A stretch of DNA of 64,000 bases from Flavobacteriaceae bacterium. Its GTDB lineage: Bacteria > Bacteroidota > Bacteroidia > Flavobacteriales > Flavobacteriaceae. Location: NCBI GenBank assembly GCA_018646605.1, contig JABGUL010000013.1, positions 1-64,000 on the forward strand, written 5' to 3'. Positions 52,554 to 61,505 of this stretch are shown one piece after another (within the stretch, counting starts at the first letter, position 1; each line of letters starts with the position of its first letter). A program made the translations under genes and the position numbers. Below the pieces are notes generated by a model. That model was not told where the DNA came from. It was given only the letters and a program-made list of their open reading frames with translations, and searched no databases.

Positions 52554-53807
52554 CTAAGAATTTAATTGAAGATGTTTGCCTCGAATAGAGCCGTAAACAC
52601 TTCCTTTGATAGGAGTTCCTATAAACATACAGTTTTTCGAGGTTGAATGGATGTGTTGACTTGAAAACACCGAAGATCCATTAGGATTAAATAAACTTAA
52701 ATCTGCTTTTGTACCCACTTCAAAGGGGGTGTTTCCAATTTTAAATCTTGTTTTTCCTCTGGTTAAAAAGGAAATAACCTGCTCCAGCGGAAAGTGATTT
52801 TGTAATACCATAAATGCTGCCTCAAGTCCAATACTTCCTTCATGAGCACTTACAAATTCTAAGTCCTTCAGTTCAGGATTAATGGGCTGGTGCATACTGC
52901 TTACCATATCAATAGTACCGTCTAGTAATCCTTCTCTCAAAGCACGTTGATCGGTAGCTGAACGAAGTGGGGGGAGAAGTTTAAAAGCAGAATTAAAATC
53001 CATCAGATTTTCATCGGTATAAATCAAGTGAGGAATACCTACAGAACAGCTTACATTAAGTCCTTTCTTTTTTGCATCTCTAATAAGATCTACACTTGTA
53101 GCGCATGAAATAAAGGGAATATGTAATTTTCCTCGGGTGTATTCTAATAATTGTAAATCACGTGCTAACGTTGCTGTCTCCGCAACGCTAGGAATTCCTT
53201 TTAAGCCATGGTTTGTACTGATCACACCCTCATGCATATATCCATTATTACTTAGGTAATGATCCATAGGATAGGACTGGATTAAGCCATCAAAACTTTG
53301 TGAATAATCCAATGCAATACGCAATAAATTGGGATTGCTATAGGCTTTTTTATAATCACCAAAAGCAACAGCTCCTGCATTTTGTAAGTCAAAGAGCGAA
53401 GCCATTTGTTTTCCTTTTCCTCCTTGCGAAAGCATGGTACTTATGAGTAAGGCAGTCGTTTGACCCGAAGAACTTCGTACTAGATGACTTACATCTGCGT
53501 GGCTGCTCAGGGGAGGTTCTGTATTGGGGTTAAGGACAATGTGTGTGAAACCGCTTTTGGCTGCAGTCAAAAGACCATTTTGAAGCGTCTCACGTTCCTC
53601 GTATCCTGGTTCTCCGAAGGAAACATTGGGATCAAACCAACCCGACGATATATGTAAGTCTTTGTAATCTATTACCTGATCTGCTTTGATTTCAATACGT
53701 GACTCTATTTGAGTAAGTATACCTTCATCAATTAAAACATCCTTTTTTTGATTATGAAAAGGACTCTTTTCGTGAAGTAGGGTAGCATTTTTAAGAAGTA
53801 TCTTCAT
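52554..53807 (-). CDS. Dihydroorotase paralogue lacking catalytic residues (PyrC'-like)
   Basis: Amidohydrolase-fold protein of about 417 residues related to type I dihydroorotase, the third step of pyrimidine synthesis. The metal motif normally written DxHxHxREPG is here DPNVSFGEPG: both histidines are Asn and Ser, and the substrate-binding Arg is Gly. Other parts of the fold persist (HIVLNPNTEPPLSSH, AHEGSIGLEAAFMVL, LSLFNPNGSSVF). It is therefore probably non-catalytic, like the pseudo-dihydroorotases that support aspartate transcarbamoylase assembly. A frame opens five codons earlier at 53822. It lies 66 bases after pxpC in the same direction. Confidence 0.85.
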   Translation of the reverse strand: MKILLKNATLLHEKSPFHNQKKDVLIDEGILTQIESRIEIKADQVIDYKDLHISSGWFDPNVSFGEPGYEERETLQNGLLTAAKSGFTHIVLNPNTEPPLSSHADVSHLVRSSSGQTTALLISTMLSQGGKGKQMASLFDLQNAGAVAFGDYKKAYSNPNLLRIALDYSQSFDGLIQSYPMDHYLSNNGYMHEGVISTNHGLKGIPSVAETATLARDLQLLEYTRGKLHIPFISCATSVDLIRDAKKKGLNVSCSVGIPHLIYTDENLMDFNSAFKLLPPLRSATDQRALREGLLDGTIDMVSSMHQPINPELKDLEFVSAHEGSIGLEAAFMVLQNHFPLEQVISFLTRGKTRFKIGNTPFEVGTKADLSLFNPNGSSVFSSQHIHSTSKNCMFIGTPIKGSVYGSIRGKHLQLNS

Positions 53808-53873
53808 TTGCTGTAAATCCATACAAAAATAAGAAACAATTTTATATTAAGAGAGCCCCTTTGAAAAGACTTA

Positions 53874-54722
53874 TTAGTGAAGTGCTTTAATTTCAAATTT
53901 TATTTGATCCTTTGTTGTTTTTTGTGCTAATAAATTAATGGCATCATCACTGAGTTGAAGGATTCTTGGATAGCCTCCTGTGACTTGTGCATCTCGCATA
54001 AGTAGAATCAAAGTACCATCGGGAGTAAGCTGAACAGTTCCGGGGAGGGAAGGGCAACTCCATATTTCGGGAAGTTTTTGATTTATTTTTTCTTCAAGAT
54101 GAACCCCCATTCGATTATTGTTCCTACTTACAGTAAATGTTAATGTTTTTATGCGGTTTTTTGATTGTGTATTGAGTAGCTTGTATTCAGGTCCCTTATA
54201 GGATTTTAAAAAGATACTTTGGTAATCTATTAGGGGTGTCTTTAATACGGCGCCCTTTGGGATAAAGGGAACTTCTTTTATTGGTATAAGACTTTTTTTA
54301 TCAATCTGGTCATGAAGTGTGAGCCCTTTATATTGGCTCTTACTAGACAGAATAATTTCAGTTTCAAAGCCACCAAGAATTCCTAAATATGCCCTGCAGC
54401 CTGAAGTTACATTGGAGAACTGAAGCACATCGCCCTTCTGTATCTTGATGGGCCTGTACATTTTTACAGTATTTGAATTGAGCATGGCAGGCATAGTAGC
54501 ACCCGTAATAGTAATATAGGTAGGTTGATGAAACTTTAAAGTTGGTCCTTTTATGGTCATCTCAATACAAGAAGCATTGGAGGGATTGTTAAGTAGTTTA
54601 TTAGCCCAAGTAAATGCATTTAAATCCATAGCTCCTGAACTAGGTACTCCTAATTCTTGATATCCGAAACGTCCAAGATCTTGAATTGTATTATGCCATC
54701 CAGTTTTAAGAACCTCAATCAT
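53874..54722 (-). CDS. pxpC: 5-oxoprolinase subunit PxpC
   Basis: Subunit of the ATP-dependent bacterial 5-oxoprolinase (PxpABC) that opens 5-oxo-L-proline to glutamate. The 282-residue protein is of the KipA/urea-amidolyase biotin-dependent-carboxyltransferase-like family. It opens MIEVLKTGWHNTIQDLGRFGYQ in segments (IQDLGRFGYQELGVPSSGAMD is diagnostic) and has SCIEMTIKGP and RNNNRMGVHLEE. It overlaps pxpB by four bases. Confidence 0.92.
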   Translation of the reverse strand: MIEVLKTGWHNTIQDLGRFGYQELGVPSSGAMDLNAFTWANKLLNNPSNASCIEMTIKGPTLKFHQPTYITITGATMPAMLNSNTVKMYRPIKIQKGDVLQFSNVTSGCRAYLGILGGFETEIILSSKSQYKGLTLHDQIDKKSLIPIKEVPFIPKGAVLKTPLIDYQSIFLKSYKGPEYKLLNTQSKNRIKTLTFTVSRNNNRMGVHLEEKINQKLPEIWSCPSLPGTVQLTPDGTLILLMRDAQVTGGYPRILQLSDDAINLLAQKTTKDQIKFEIKALH

Positions 54723-55444
54723 TTTTTTTCTTTTAAATAAGACAAGGGATTTCCATTCGTAAGAATTAATTGGTGCTCCTCAATCGTAATTGGATAAAAA
54801 GAAACCGTATCTCCAGGAACAGCAAAACAAGGGTTTTTCTTGTTAGGATCGAATAGTGGTATTGGAGTGTTTCCAATAATATTCCATCCTCCAGGACTTT
54901 GATTTGGGTAAATTCCAGTTTGTTTTCCACCAATAGCTACAGCCCCTTTAGGTGTATCCATACGAGGAGATTCTTTTCTTGGAAAAAACAAGCGTGAATT
55001 AAGCCCTTCTAAGTATAAAAAACCAGGTAAAAAACCAATAAAATAAACTTTATAGATGCTCTGGGTGTGTATACTTATAACAGCATCTTTACTTAATTTT
55101 ATTTTTGAGGACAGGAGCTCTAAGTCAATTGCAAAGAATTTGTCGTAACATACGGGTAGGTTCCAATGTTTAGATTTTTCGGGTATGGATGTGAAGTCCA
55201 AACTCCAGTAAAGGAATATGAGTTTATTTTTAATATCCGATAGATTAGTGATTGCATCTTTCCATTGAATTAATAGGGAGCAATAACCCTGCGTAATTTG
55301 AGAAATTCCATTGAAATGTTCTTTTACATTTTTTTTCAAAAAGAGTAATTCTTGAAGCAATCCTGAACTAGGTTCTTGTTGCCATTCCAAAAGAATCATA
55401 TTGGGATGCATTTGAAAAAAAGTAAAAGGAAGTGTTTTATTCAA
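54719..55444 (-). CDS. pxpB: 5-oxoprolinase subunit PxpB
   Basis: KipI-like subunit of the 5-oxoprolinase, 241 residues, with a carboxyltransferase-type fold. The diagnostic region is YFIGFLPGFLYLEGLNSRLF (about 150-169), followed by FPRKESPRMDTPKGAVAIGG and NQSPGGWNIIGNTP. It overlaps pxpA by eight bases and pxpC by four, so the three are translated as one unit. Confidence 0.92.
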   Translation of the reverse strand: MNKTLPFTFFQMHPNMILLEWQQEPSSGLLQELLFLKKNVKEHFNGISQITQGYCSLLIQWKDAITNLSDIKNKLIFLYWSLDFTSIPEKSKHWNLPVCYDKFFAIDLELLSSKIKLSKDAVISIHTQSIYKVYFIGFLPGFLYLEGLNSRLFFPRKESPRMDTPKGAVAIGGKQTGIYPNQSPGGWNIIGNTPIPLFDPNKKNPCFAVPGDTVSFYPITIEEHQLILTNGNPLSYLKEKK

Positions 55445-56171
55445 TGTGCTTATTTTTTTGCTTAAAATGATCCAAAATAAATTTTAAATTCGACACAGAA
55501 TTAGGATGATCACCATGAACACAAAGAGTGTCCGGTTTCAAGTCAATCCATGACTTAGTTATCGTTTGAACACTATGTTTTTGGGACAAAAAATAAAATT
55601 GATTATACATTGCCTCACGATCATTTAAAACTGCTCCCGATTGAGAACGTGGAACTAATTGACCATCATTTTGATAGGCTCTATCTATAAAAGCTTCACG
55701 CCATACTTTTATGCCTTTTTTTAAAGCTTGTTTTTCAAGTGCACTGTTGGGTAGGGTAAAAACAATAGCCTTAGGACAAAGCAATTCAATAACATTAAGA
55801 AAGAGGGTGGCTGTTTTAATATCATTTGCACAACTATGGTAAAGTGCACCATGGGGCTTTACATGATGCAGTGTTTCTTCTGGTACAACCTCAAGCATTA
55901 ATTTTATTTGATTGCTTATGCTTTCATGAAGTTCTGAGGTGCTTAGAGATAGTTCTTCTCTGCCAAAATTGACTTTATCAGGATAGGAGGGATGTGCTCC
56001 TATTTTAACCTTATATTTTAGTGCTAGTGAAACAACCTTTTTTATTGAATTTACATCACCGAAATGACCTCCACAGGCTATATTGCAGGAGTTCAAATAA
56101 GGCATTATGGCTTTTTCTATATTATAGCCCTCGCCCAAATCTGCATTAATATTATAATTTTTTGAAATCAT
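55437..56171 (-). CDS. pxpA: 5-oxoprolinase subunit PxpA (LamB/YcsF family)
   Basis: A 244-residue LamB/YcsF protein, the third subunit of the 5-oxoprolinase. It opens NINADLGEGYNIEKAIMPYL and has SCNIACGGHFGDVNSIKKVV, KIGAHPSYPDKVNFGRE and VKPHGALYHSC, with the conserved Asp/His set, and near the end CVHGDHPNSVSN. Its ATG lies one base after the NRAMP-like gene's stop, so the transporter and pxpABC are one operon. Confidence 0.93.
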   Translation of the reverse strand: MISKNYNINADLGEGYNIEKAIMPYLNSCNIACGGHFGDVNSIKKVVSLALKYKVKIGAHPSYPDKVNFGREELSLSTSELHESISNQIKLMLEVVPEETLHHVKPHGALYHSCANDIKTATLFLNVIELLCPKAIVFTLPNSALEKQALKKGIKVWREAFIDRAYQNDGQLVPRSQSGAVLNDREAMYNQFYFLSQKHSVQTITKSWIDLKPDTLCVHGDHPNSVSNLKFILDHFKQKNKHIE

Positions 56172-56172
56172 T

Positions 56173-57399
56173 TTAAAGACTTTTGTAAACGGACCATAAG
56201 CTTCTGAAGCTTAAGAATATTGAAATAAGAACGAGTAAGATTCCTAAAATATTTTGGCCCAAATTATTTTTTGAACTCCCTAAAATAGAATCCTTATTCA
56301 TGATCCAAAGTAAAATAGCTGCAATCAGAGGAAGTAGAACGCCATTAGTAATTTGAGCAAATTGAATGATGAAAATCAATTTCAACCCTGTCGCTGAAAA
56401 TAAAACTCCAAATAAAATTACAATAGCCCAAATCCTTTGGAACCGATAACTTTCCAGATTCGCTTGCCATCCCATACAGCCACATACAACATAAGCAGCG
56501 GCAAGTGGAGCTGTAATTGTGCTTGTTATCCCTGCGGCAAAGAGTCCAAAGGCTAGAAAATATTTAGCAAAAGTCCCAAACAAGGGCTCAAGTCCTAGTG
56601 CAAGATCAGCTGTACTTTCTAGTTGCATGGTTTTGACTGAGGCAGCAGTAATAATAACGCTCATAGATATTACTCCTCCGAGTATGAGCGCGATAACCAT
56701 ATCTTTCATTGCGAAAGAAAGATCTGATTTTTTTGACCATTTTTCTCTGACCAATTCGGTATGTAGAAAAAGATTATAGGGCACTATTGTAGTACCTACC
56801 AATCCGATAATACTTAAAATACTTCCCTTTGGGGTTGTGAAACTAAAAAGACCTTTAAGAATATTAAGTATTGGAGGACCGGAGACAACAGCGGTAATTA
56901 AAAATGAAACGCTCATAAGAAGCACTAAAACAATCAAACTTCGCTCAATGATTTTATATTTACCCATCCATAATAAACCTCCTGCAATAACACCAATTAC
57001 AATGGAAAAGAGATTTAGAGAAAATCCAAATACAGGAATTAATTTTTTTCCAAATAGGGTTTCTAATCCCAATACAGCACCACTTATATTTCCTGCTTCA
57101 TATGCGGTATTTCCAATCATAATGGCTAAAAAGATTAAAATCAATAATCCAGTTTGAATCCAAGGGGTCTTGATATCGTCTTTAATGGCTTGTGTAATGC
57201 TTTTTTGACCAATCACGCCCAGACGTACTGCCATACCTTGTAATACTATGGCCGCTATGATTGCAACTAAAATAGCCCAAAGCAGTTCCAGCCCATACTG
57301 AGCGCCTACAAGGGTGCAAAGGGTTATCGTACCCGGACCAATAAATGCAGCTGCGATTAATGGACCGGGTCCAGTTTGGGATAAAATTTTTTTAAACAT
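56173..57399 (-). CDS. NRAMP-superfamily transporter lacking canonical metal-site residues
   Basis: A 408-residue, 11-helix transporter of the NRAMP superfamily. In helix 1 the usual DPGN is GPGT (AAAFIGPGTITLC), and in helix 6 the usual MPH is VPY (TTIVPYNLFLHTELV), so the side chains that bind Mn2+/Fe2+ in canonical members are missing. Otherwise the fold is normal, including the helix-6 NLFLHTELV run. Directly upstream of pxpA by one base, it parallels the B. subtilis ycsF-ycsG arrangement. I infer it may take up a non-metal substrate such as 5-oxoproline rather than transition metals. A frame opens at 57438; ATG 57399 is preferred. Confidence 0.82.
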   Translation of the reverse strand: MFKKILSQTGPGPLIAAAFIGPGTITLCTLVGAQYGLELLWAILVAIIAAIVLQGMAVRLGVIGQKSITQAIKDDIKTPWIQTGLLILIFLAIMIGNTAYEAGNISGAVLGLETLFGKKLIPVFGFSLNLFSIVIGVIAGGLLWMGKYKIIERSLIVLVLLMSVSFLITAVVSGPPILNILKGLFSFTTPKGSILSIIGLVGTTIVPYNLFLHTELVREKWSKKSDLSFAMKDMVIALILGGVISMSVIITAASVKTMQLESTADLALGLEPLFGTFAKYFLAFGLFAAGITSTITAPLAAAYVVCGCMGWQANLESYRFQRIWAIVILFGVLFSATGLKLIFIIQFAQITNGVLLPLIAAILLWIMNKDSILGSSKNNLGQNILGILLVLISIFLSFRSLWSVYKSL

Positions 57400-57461
57400 T
57401 TTTAGATAAAAAGGGATTCTGAATTTTGAAAAGAACAAGATAGAAAAAAAATGATTTTATA

Positions 57462-58229
57462 TCATTTAAAGCCTTCATAAACACCAAGACCAAATAAAGC
57501 AAAATCATATTTTACAGGGTCAATTGGATCAAATTTTCGAAGGGCGGTATCTAATTCAATTAATGCTTTATAGTCGTTTTGTTTTCGCTTTAATATCCCT
57601 AAGCTACGCGCAACATTTCCGCTATGAACATCAAGAGGGCAGGAGAGCTGGGCAGTTTTTATTCGCTTCCAAATTCCAAAATCAACTCCCTGAGTTGCTG
57701 GGCGAACCATCCATCGCAAGTACATGTTTAGGCGTTTGGCTGCAGAACCATTGAATGGGTCAGAGACGTGCTTTTCTGTTCTTTTTTGGTGCGGTAAATC
57801 AAAAAAAGTCTTTTTGAACAGGTGAATGTTTTCGTATAAAGCAGCAGCAGTTTGGTTTTTGGAAAAAACAAATTCTAAGCCGTTATGGTTCAAATAGATA
57901 TTTCGAAGGGCTTTCATGAAATAGATAAAATCAAGGCCATTAAAGGTTCTATGAACAAAATTATCTAATGCTTTTAAATCCTCATCTTTATGATTCATTA
58001 CAAAAGCATACGGATCATTATCCATAAAATCCATCATTCGATTACCACTTTTTATAATACTTTTTCGATTTCCCCAGGCAATTGTAGCAACTAAAAATCC
58101 AGCTATTTCAATATCTTCTTTTTTTACAAATCGATGGGGGATTTGAATGGGGTCTTGCTCTAAAAATTTAGGATATTCAAAAGTTCTAGCCTTTTCATCC
58201 AAAAAGGATTTTAATTCTTTTTTATTCAC
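57462..58229 (-). CDS. TIGR02757-family protein
   Basis: A conserved 255-residue soluble protein, common in Bacteroidota, of unknown biochemical function. It opens MNKKELKSFLDEKARTFEYP and has IPHRFVKKEDIEIAGFLVAT then WGNRKSIIKSGNRMMDFMDN, and later NMYLRWMVRPATQGVDFGIW and SCPLDVHSGNVARSLGILKR. The last part resembles the hairpin region of HhH-type DNA glycosylases, so a nucleic-acid role is possible. Its ATG overlaps the lolD stop by four bases. Confidence 0.85.
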   Translation of the reverse strand: MNKKELKSFLDEKARTFEYPKFLEQDPIQIPHRFVKKEDIEIAGFLVATIAWGNRKSIIKSGNRMMDFMDNDPYAFVMNHKDEDLKALDNFVHRTFNGLDFIYFMKALRNIYLNHNGLEFVFSKNQTAAALYENIHLFKKTFFDLPHQKRTEKHVSDPFNGSAAKRLNMYLRWMVRPATQGVDFGIWKRIKTAQLSCPLDVHSGNVARSLGILKRKQNDYKALIELDTALRKFDPIDPVKYDFALFGLGVYEGFK

Positions 58230-58897
58230 GATTCAATTTTACCATCCCTTAGGCTGATGGTTCTGTCTGCTCGCTTCGCCAAATCTTTATTATGCGTTAC
58301 AATCACAAAGCTACAACCTAGTTCGTCCCGAAGTTCAAAAAACAAATCATGTAAAAGAGCAGCATTTTCAGAATCTAGATTACCACTAGGCTCATCTGCA
58401 AAAATAATTTTAGGGTCATTGATTAGGGCTCTAGCGACAGCCACTCGTTGTTGCTCTCCACCGGATAATGCACTTGGCTTATGAGAAGCACGATCGGCAA
58501 TGCCCAAACGCTTCAATAATTTTAGTGCTTTAGCTTTAGACTCCTCAGAGAAAGAGCCCCCCAGCCAGCAGGGAATGCAAACATTTTCGAGGGCAGTAAA
58601 TTCAGGAAGCAACTCATGAAATTGAAAAATAAATCCCATGTTTTGATTTCTAAACTGTGCCAAATGTTTATCATTTACAGCAGTTGTATCTGTTCCATTT
58701 ATGTTGACCTCGGTTTTCGAGTTTTTGTTTGGGCGGTCTAGCGTACCAAGGATGTGAAGTAATGTGGTTTTTCCTGCACCAGAGGGGCCTACAATAACAA
58801 TAATCTCTTTTTTTTCAACAGTTAAGCTTACATCGGTTAAAACGTTTAATTCTCCGTAATTTTTTGAAATATGTTGGGCTGTAAGCAAATGTTCCAT
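58226..58897 (-). CDS. lolD: LolD-like ABC transporter ATPase (lipoprotein export)
   Basis: ATP-binding subunit of a LolCDE/MacB-type transporter. The 223-residue protein has Walker A GPSGAGKTTLLHIL, Q-loop FIFQFHELLPEFTALENV, signature LSGGEQQRVAVARAL, Walker B IIFADEPSGNLD and switch His in VIVTHNKDLAKR. The LolD-type signature around the D-loop and the length fit lipoprotein release, but MacB-like roles are possible. The frame extends upstream to 58960; ATG 58897 (MEHLLTAQHI) matches the family start. The membrane partners are not adjacent. Confidence 0.87.
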   Translation of the reverse strand: MEHLLTAQHISKNYGELNVLTDVSLTVEKKEIIVIVGPSGAGKTTLLHILGTLDRPNKNSKTEVNINGTDTTAVNDKHLAQFRNQNMGFIFQFHELLPEFTALENVCIPCWLGGSFSEESKAKALKLLKRLGIADRASHKPSALSGGEQQRVAVARALINDPKIIFADEPSGNLDSENAALLHDLFFELRDELGCSFVIVTHNKDLAKRADRTISLRDGKIES

Positions 58898-59039
58898 AGA
58901 GGGATCTAAATTACTCCTTTTTTGTATTTCTTCAAGTAATCCTTTCCTATTCTCAAACATTCGTCTAATTGTTTCATTAATTAATTGTCGTAGTCCCCTA
59001 ATTTTTAACCATATTTTCTTTAATTAAGGCTTCACTTTG

Positions 59040-59047
59040 TATCTTTG
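59040..59047 (+). promoter_or_regulatory. Candidate promoter -7 element for msrA-folE
   Basis: TATCTTTG matches TAnnTTTG; the predicted transcript start is about 18 bases before the TTG start of msrA. Confidence 0.45.
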
Positions 59048-59068
59048 TTTAACAAAAATTAAATTAAA

Positions 59069-59602
59069 TTGATCAAAACTATCTATTTAGCAGGAGGCTG
59101 CTTTTGGTGTACAGAAGCTGTCTTTCAAAGAGTTAATGGTATTATATCTGTTTTTCCGGGTTACATAGACGGAACGATTAAAAATCCAGCCTATCGAGAG
59201 GTTTGTACAGGAAGGACAGGACATACGGAGGCGATTTCCGTAACTTATGATGATACTCTTGTCAATTTAACCTCTCTTTTATTGATTTTCTTTAATACAC
59301 ATGATCCTACTACTTTAAATCAACAGGGAAATGACATAGGAACGCAATACCGCTCTGGAATTTATTTTACGGAAGCGGAGCAACAATCGGTGTCACTAAC
59401 AATCATAAAACAATTAGACGCTGAAGGCGTTTTTAACTCCCCCATTGTTACTGAGGTTAAAGAAGCAACTACTTTTTATAAGGCCGACGAAGATCATGTA
59501 AACTATTATAATGAGAATAAAACGCAACCCTATTGCACCTTTATTATTGACCCCAAGATTGAAAAATTAAAAAACTATTTTAATATTATATCACAACTAT
59601 AG
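59069..59602 (+). CDS. msrA: Peptide-methionine (S)-S-oxide reductase MsrA
   Basis: Repairs methionine-S-sulfoxide in proteins. The 177-residue protein has the catalytic motif AGGCFWCTEAVFQ (residues 7-19), with GYIDGTIKNPAYREVCTGRT, GHTEAISVTYD and DIGTQYRSGIYF. The start is TTG at 59069; no ATG is available before the active-site cysteine. It abuts folE with no spacer. Confidence 0.95.
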   Translation: MIKTIYLAGGCFWCTEAVFQRVNGIISVFPGYIDGTIKNPAYREVCTGRTGHTEAISVTYDDTLVNLTSLLLIFFNTHDPTTLNQQGNDIGTQYRSGIYFTEAEQQSVSLTIIKQLDAEGVFNSPIVTEVKEATTFYKADEDHVNYYNENKTQPYCTFIIDPKIEKLKNYFNIISQL

Positions 59603-60196
59603 ATGAATGAAAACTTTAATTTAGAAACCCTCCCGGAAACAGAAAAAATTCAAACGAACTATGAAGATATTCTCCATTTATTAGGAGAAGACAAAGCGCG
59701 TGAGGGTTTGTTGAAAACGCCTGAACGGGCAGCAAAAGCAATGAGATTTCTTACGGAGGGATATGAGCAAGATCCAAAGAAAATACTCAAAAGTGCAATG
59801 TTTGAAGAAACGTATAATGAAATGGTCATTGTTAAGGATATTGAGTTGTATTCGTTGTGTGAGCACCATATGCTGCCTTTTTTTGGAAAAGCACACATTG
59901 CTTATATCCCTAATGGTCACATTGTAGGATTGAGTAAAATACCTCGCGTAGTCGATGTTTTTGCAAGACGATTGCAAGTTCAAGAAAGACTGACTGAGCA
60001 GATTTTAGACTGTATCAATGAAACACTCCAACCAACAGGAGTGGCTGTTGTGATTGAAGCATCACATATGTGTATGATGATGCGGGGAGTACAAAAACAA
60101 AATTCTACAACAACTACTTCTGGATTTAGAGGGGCGTTTAAAGAAACAGATACAAGAAGCGAATTTTTAAAGCTGATTAGTTCAAGACTTTCATAA
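59603..60196 (+). CDS. folE: GTP cyclohydrolase I
   Basis: First enzyme of tetrahydrofolate (and pterin) synthesis, GTP to 7,8-dihydroneopterin triphosphate. The 197-residue protein has [19 protein letters not shown] (about 86-104, zinc Cys and His) and [20 protein letters not shown]. The second zinc Cys and catalytic residues are in [20 protein letters not shown]. Complete and canonical. It is co-transcribed with msrA. Confidence 0.97.
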   Translation: MNENFNLETLPETEKIQTNYEDILHLLGEDKAREGLLKTPERAAKAMRFLTEGYEQDPKKILKSAMFEETYNEMVIVKDIELYSLCEHHMLPFFGKAHIAYIPNGHIVGLSKIPRVVDVFARRLQVQERLTEQILDCINETLQPTGVAVVIEASHMCMMMRGVQKQNSTTTTSGFRGAFKETDTRSEFLKLISSRLS

Positions 60197-60209
60197 GCAC
60201 CTAATCCCT

Positions 60210-60539
60210 TTATTCTTTTTCAAAAAAACGTTTAAATCCGATTCTACTTAAAATTTTCTTTTCAAAATTCCAAAAGAATTTGAATTGAAAGAATACCGTT
60301 CCTATAAGGATTAATAAGAGCTGGTAGACAGGAAAAATAATCAAGAGACGTAAAATCCAATACCAAAGGTCACCCCAAAAAACAGATTGAAAACTTTCTA
60401 GATTAATATGGAAAAAATCCAAGACTGGTTTGGCCAAACGTACACTGAGGGATCCTGTCAATCCAAAGACGATGAAGATGATAATCAACTGTCTATTTGA
60501 TTCAATACCCCATTTTGATTTTAGTCGGTCAGAATACAA
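60210..60539 (-). CDS. DUF6787-like small membrane protein
   Basis: A 109-residue protein with two membrane segments (about 18-36: LIIIFIVFGLTGSLSVRLA and about 63-84: ILRLLIIFPVYQLLLILIGTV) and a basic C-terminal tail LSRIGFKRFFEKE. It begins MYSDRLKSKWGIESNRQL, a family opening. Function unknown. Six bases after serA, in the same direction. Confidence 0.75.
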   Translation of the reverse strand: MYSDRLKSKWGIESNRQLIIIFIVFGLTGSLSVRLAKPVLDFFHINLESFQSVFWGDLWYWILRLLIIFPVYQLLLILIGTVFFQFKFFWNFEKKILSRIGFKRFFEKE

Positions 60540-60545
60540 ACGCCT

Positions 60546-61496
60546 TTATTTAAGTAGACTGCTGATTTGTGAAGCCAATTCCTCTCCAATTCGATCTTGC
60601 GCCTCTAGAGTAGCAGCACCGATATGAGGAGTCAATGAAATTTTATCATGCATCAACAACTTGATTTCAGGCTTCGGTTCATTTTCGAAAGTATCTAAAG
60701 CAGCAAATGAAAGATGTCCGCTATCTAGTGCTTCTACTAAAGCAACCTCGTCAATAACGCCTCCTCTGGCAGCATTGACAAGAGCGGCTCCTTTCTTCAT
60801 TTTTGAAAAGGCATTTTTATCAATCACATACTCTTTTTGAGCAGGAACGTGTAAACTAATAAAGTCTGATTTTGATAAAACCTCCTCCATAGACTGCGTT
60901 TTGATGACTACAGGAATGGATTCTCCATTGAAAAGAGAAACGGTAACAGTTGCTTCATCTGTATAGGTATCGGCAGCAATAACATTCATTCCTACACCTA
61001 AACCAATTTTAGCTACTTCTTGACCTATTCGACCAAAACCAATAATTCCCAATGTCTTTCCACGAAGTTCAACACCTTTTGCATATGCTTTTTTAAGCCC
61101 TTTAAAGTTTGTTTCTCCTTCTAACGGCATGCTTCTGTTTGAGTCGAATAAAAATCGGACCCCTCCATATAAATGCGCAAAAACCAATTCAGCCACAGAT
61201 GCTGAAGAAGAGGCAGGAGTGTTAATTACGTGCAAACCTTTCGATTTTGCATAGTCCACATCAATATTGTCCATACCTACTCCTCCACGTCCAATCAACT
61301 GAAGTCCTGGACAGGCGTCAATTAATTCTTTGCGAGCAGTTGTAGCACTTCGCACTAAAAGGGCTTTCACATCATTTGAATTAATGTATTCTATTAATTG
61401 TTCTTGAGCGACGTTTACAGTAATGACTTCAAAACCGTTAGCAGTTAAAGCGTCTATACCGCTTTGAGAAATTCCATCGTTTGCTAAAATTTTCAT
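60546..61496 (-). CDS. serA: D-3-phosphoglycerate dehydrogenase (short form)
   Basis: NAD-dependent 2-hydroxyacid dehydrogenase at the first step of serine synthesis. The 316-residue protein has GRGGVGMDNIDVDYAKSKG, VINTPASSSASVAELVFAHL, the nucleotide motif GIIGFGRIGQEVAK (about 148-161) and LTPHIGAATLEAQDRIG at the C-terminus with the catalytic His. It lacks the C-terminal ACT domain, so serine feedback through ACT is not expected. Downstream of serC by nine bases; the pairing supports the assignment. Confidence 0.92.
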   Translation of the reverse strand: MKILANDGISQSGIDALTANGFEVITVNVAQEQLIEYINSNDVKALLVRSATTARKELIDACPGLQLIGRGGVGMDNIDVDYAKSKGLHVINTPASSSASVAELVFAHLYGGVRFLFDSNRSMPLEGETNFKGLKKAYAKGVELRGKTLGIIGFGRIGQEVAKIGLGVGMNVIAADTYTDEATVTVSLFNGESIPVVIKTQSMEEVLSKSDFISLHVPAQKEYVIDKNAFSKMKKGAALVNAARGGVIDEVALVEALDSGHLSFAALDTFENEPKPEIKLLMHDKISLTPHIGAATLEAQDRIGEELASQISSLLK

Positions 61497-61505
61497 ATTT
61501 GATGT

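Noticed and set aside
58898-58960. N-terminal extension of LolD
   Set aside because: The 21 residues have no counterpart in LolD proteins and the ATG at 58897 matches the family start.
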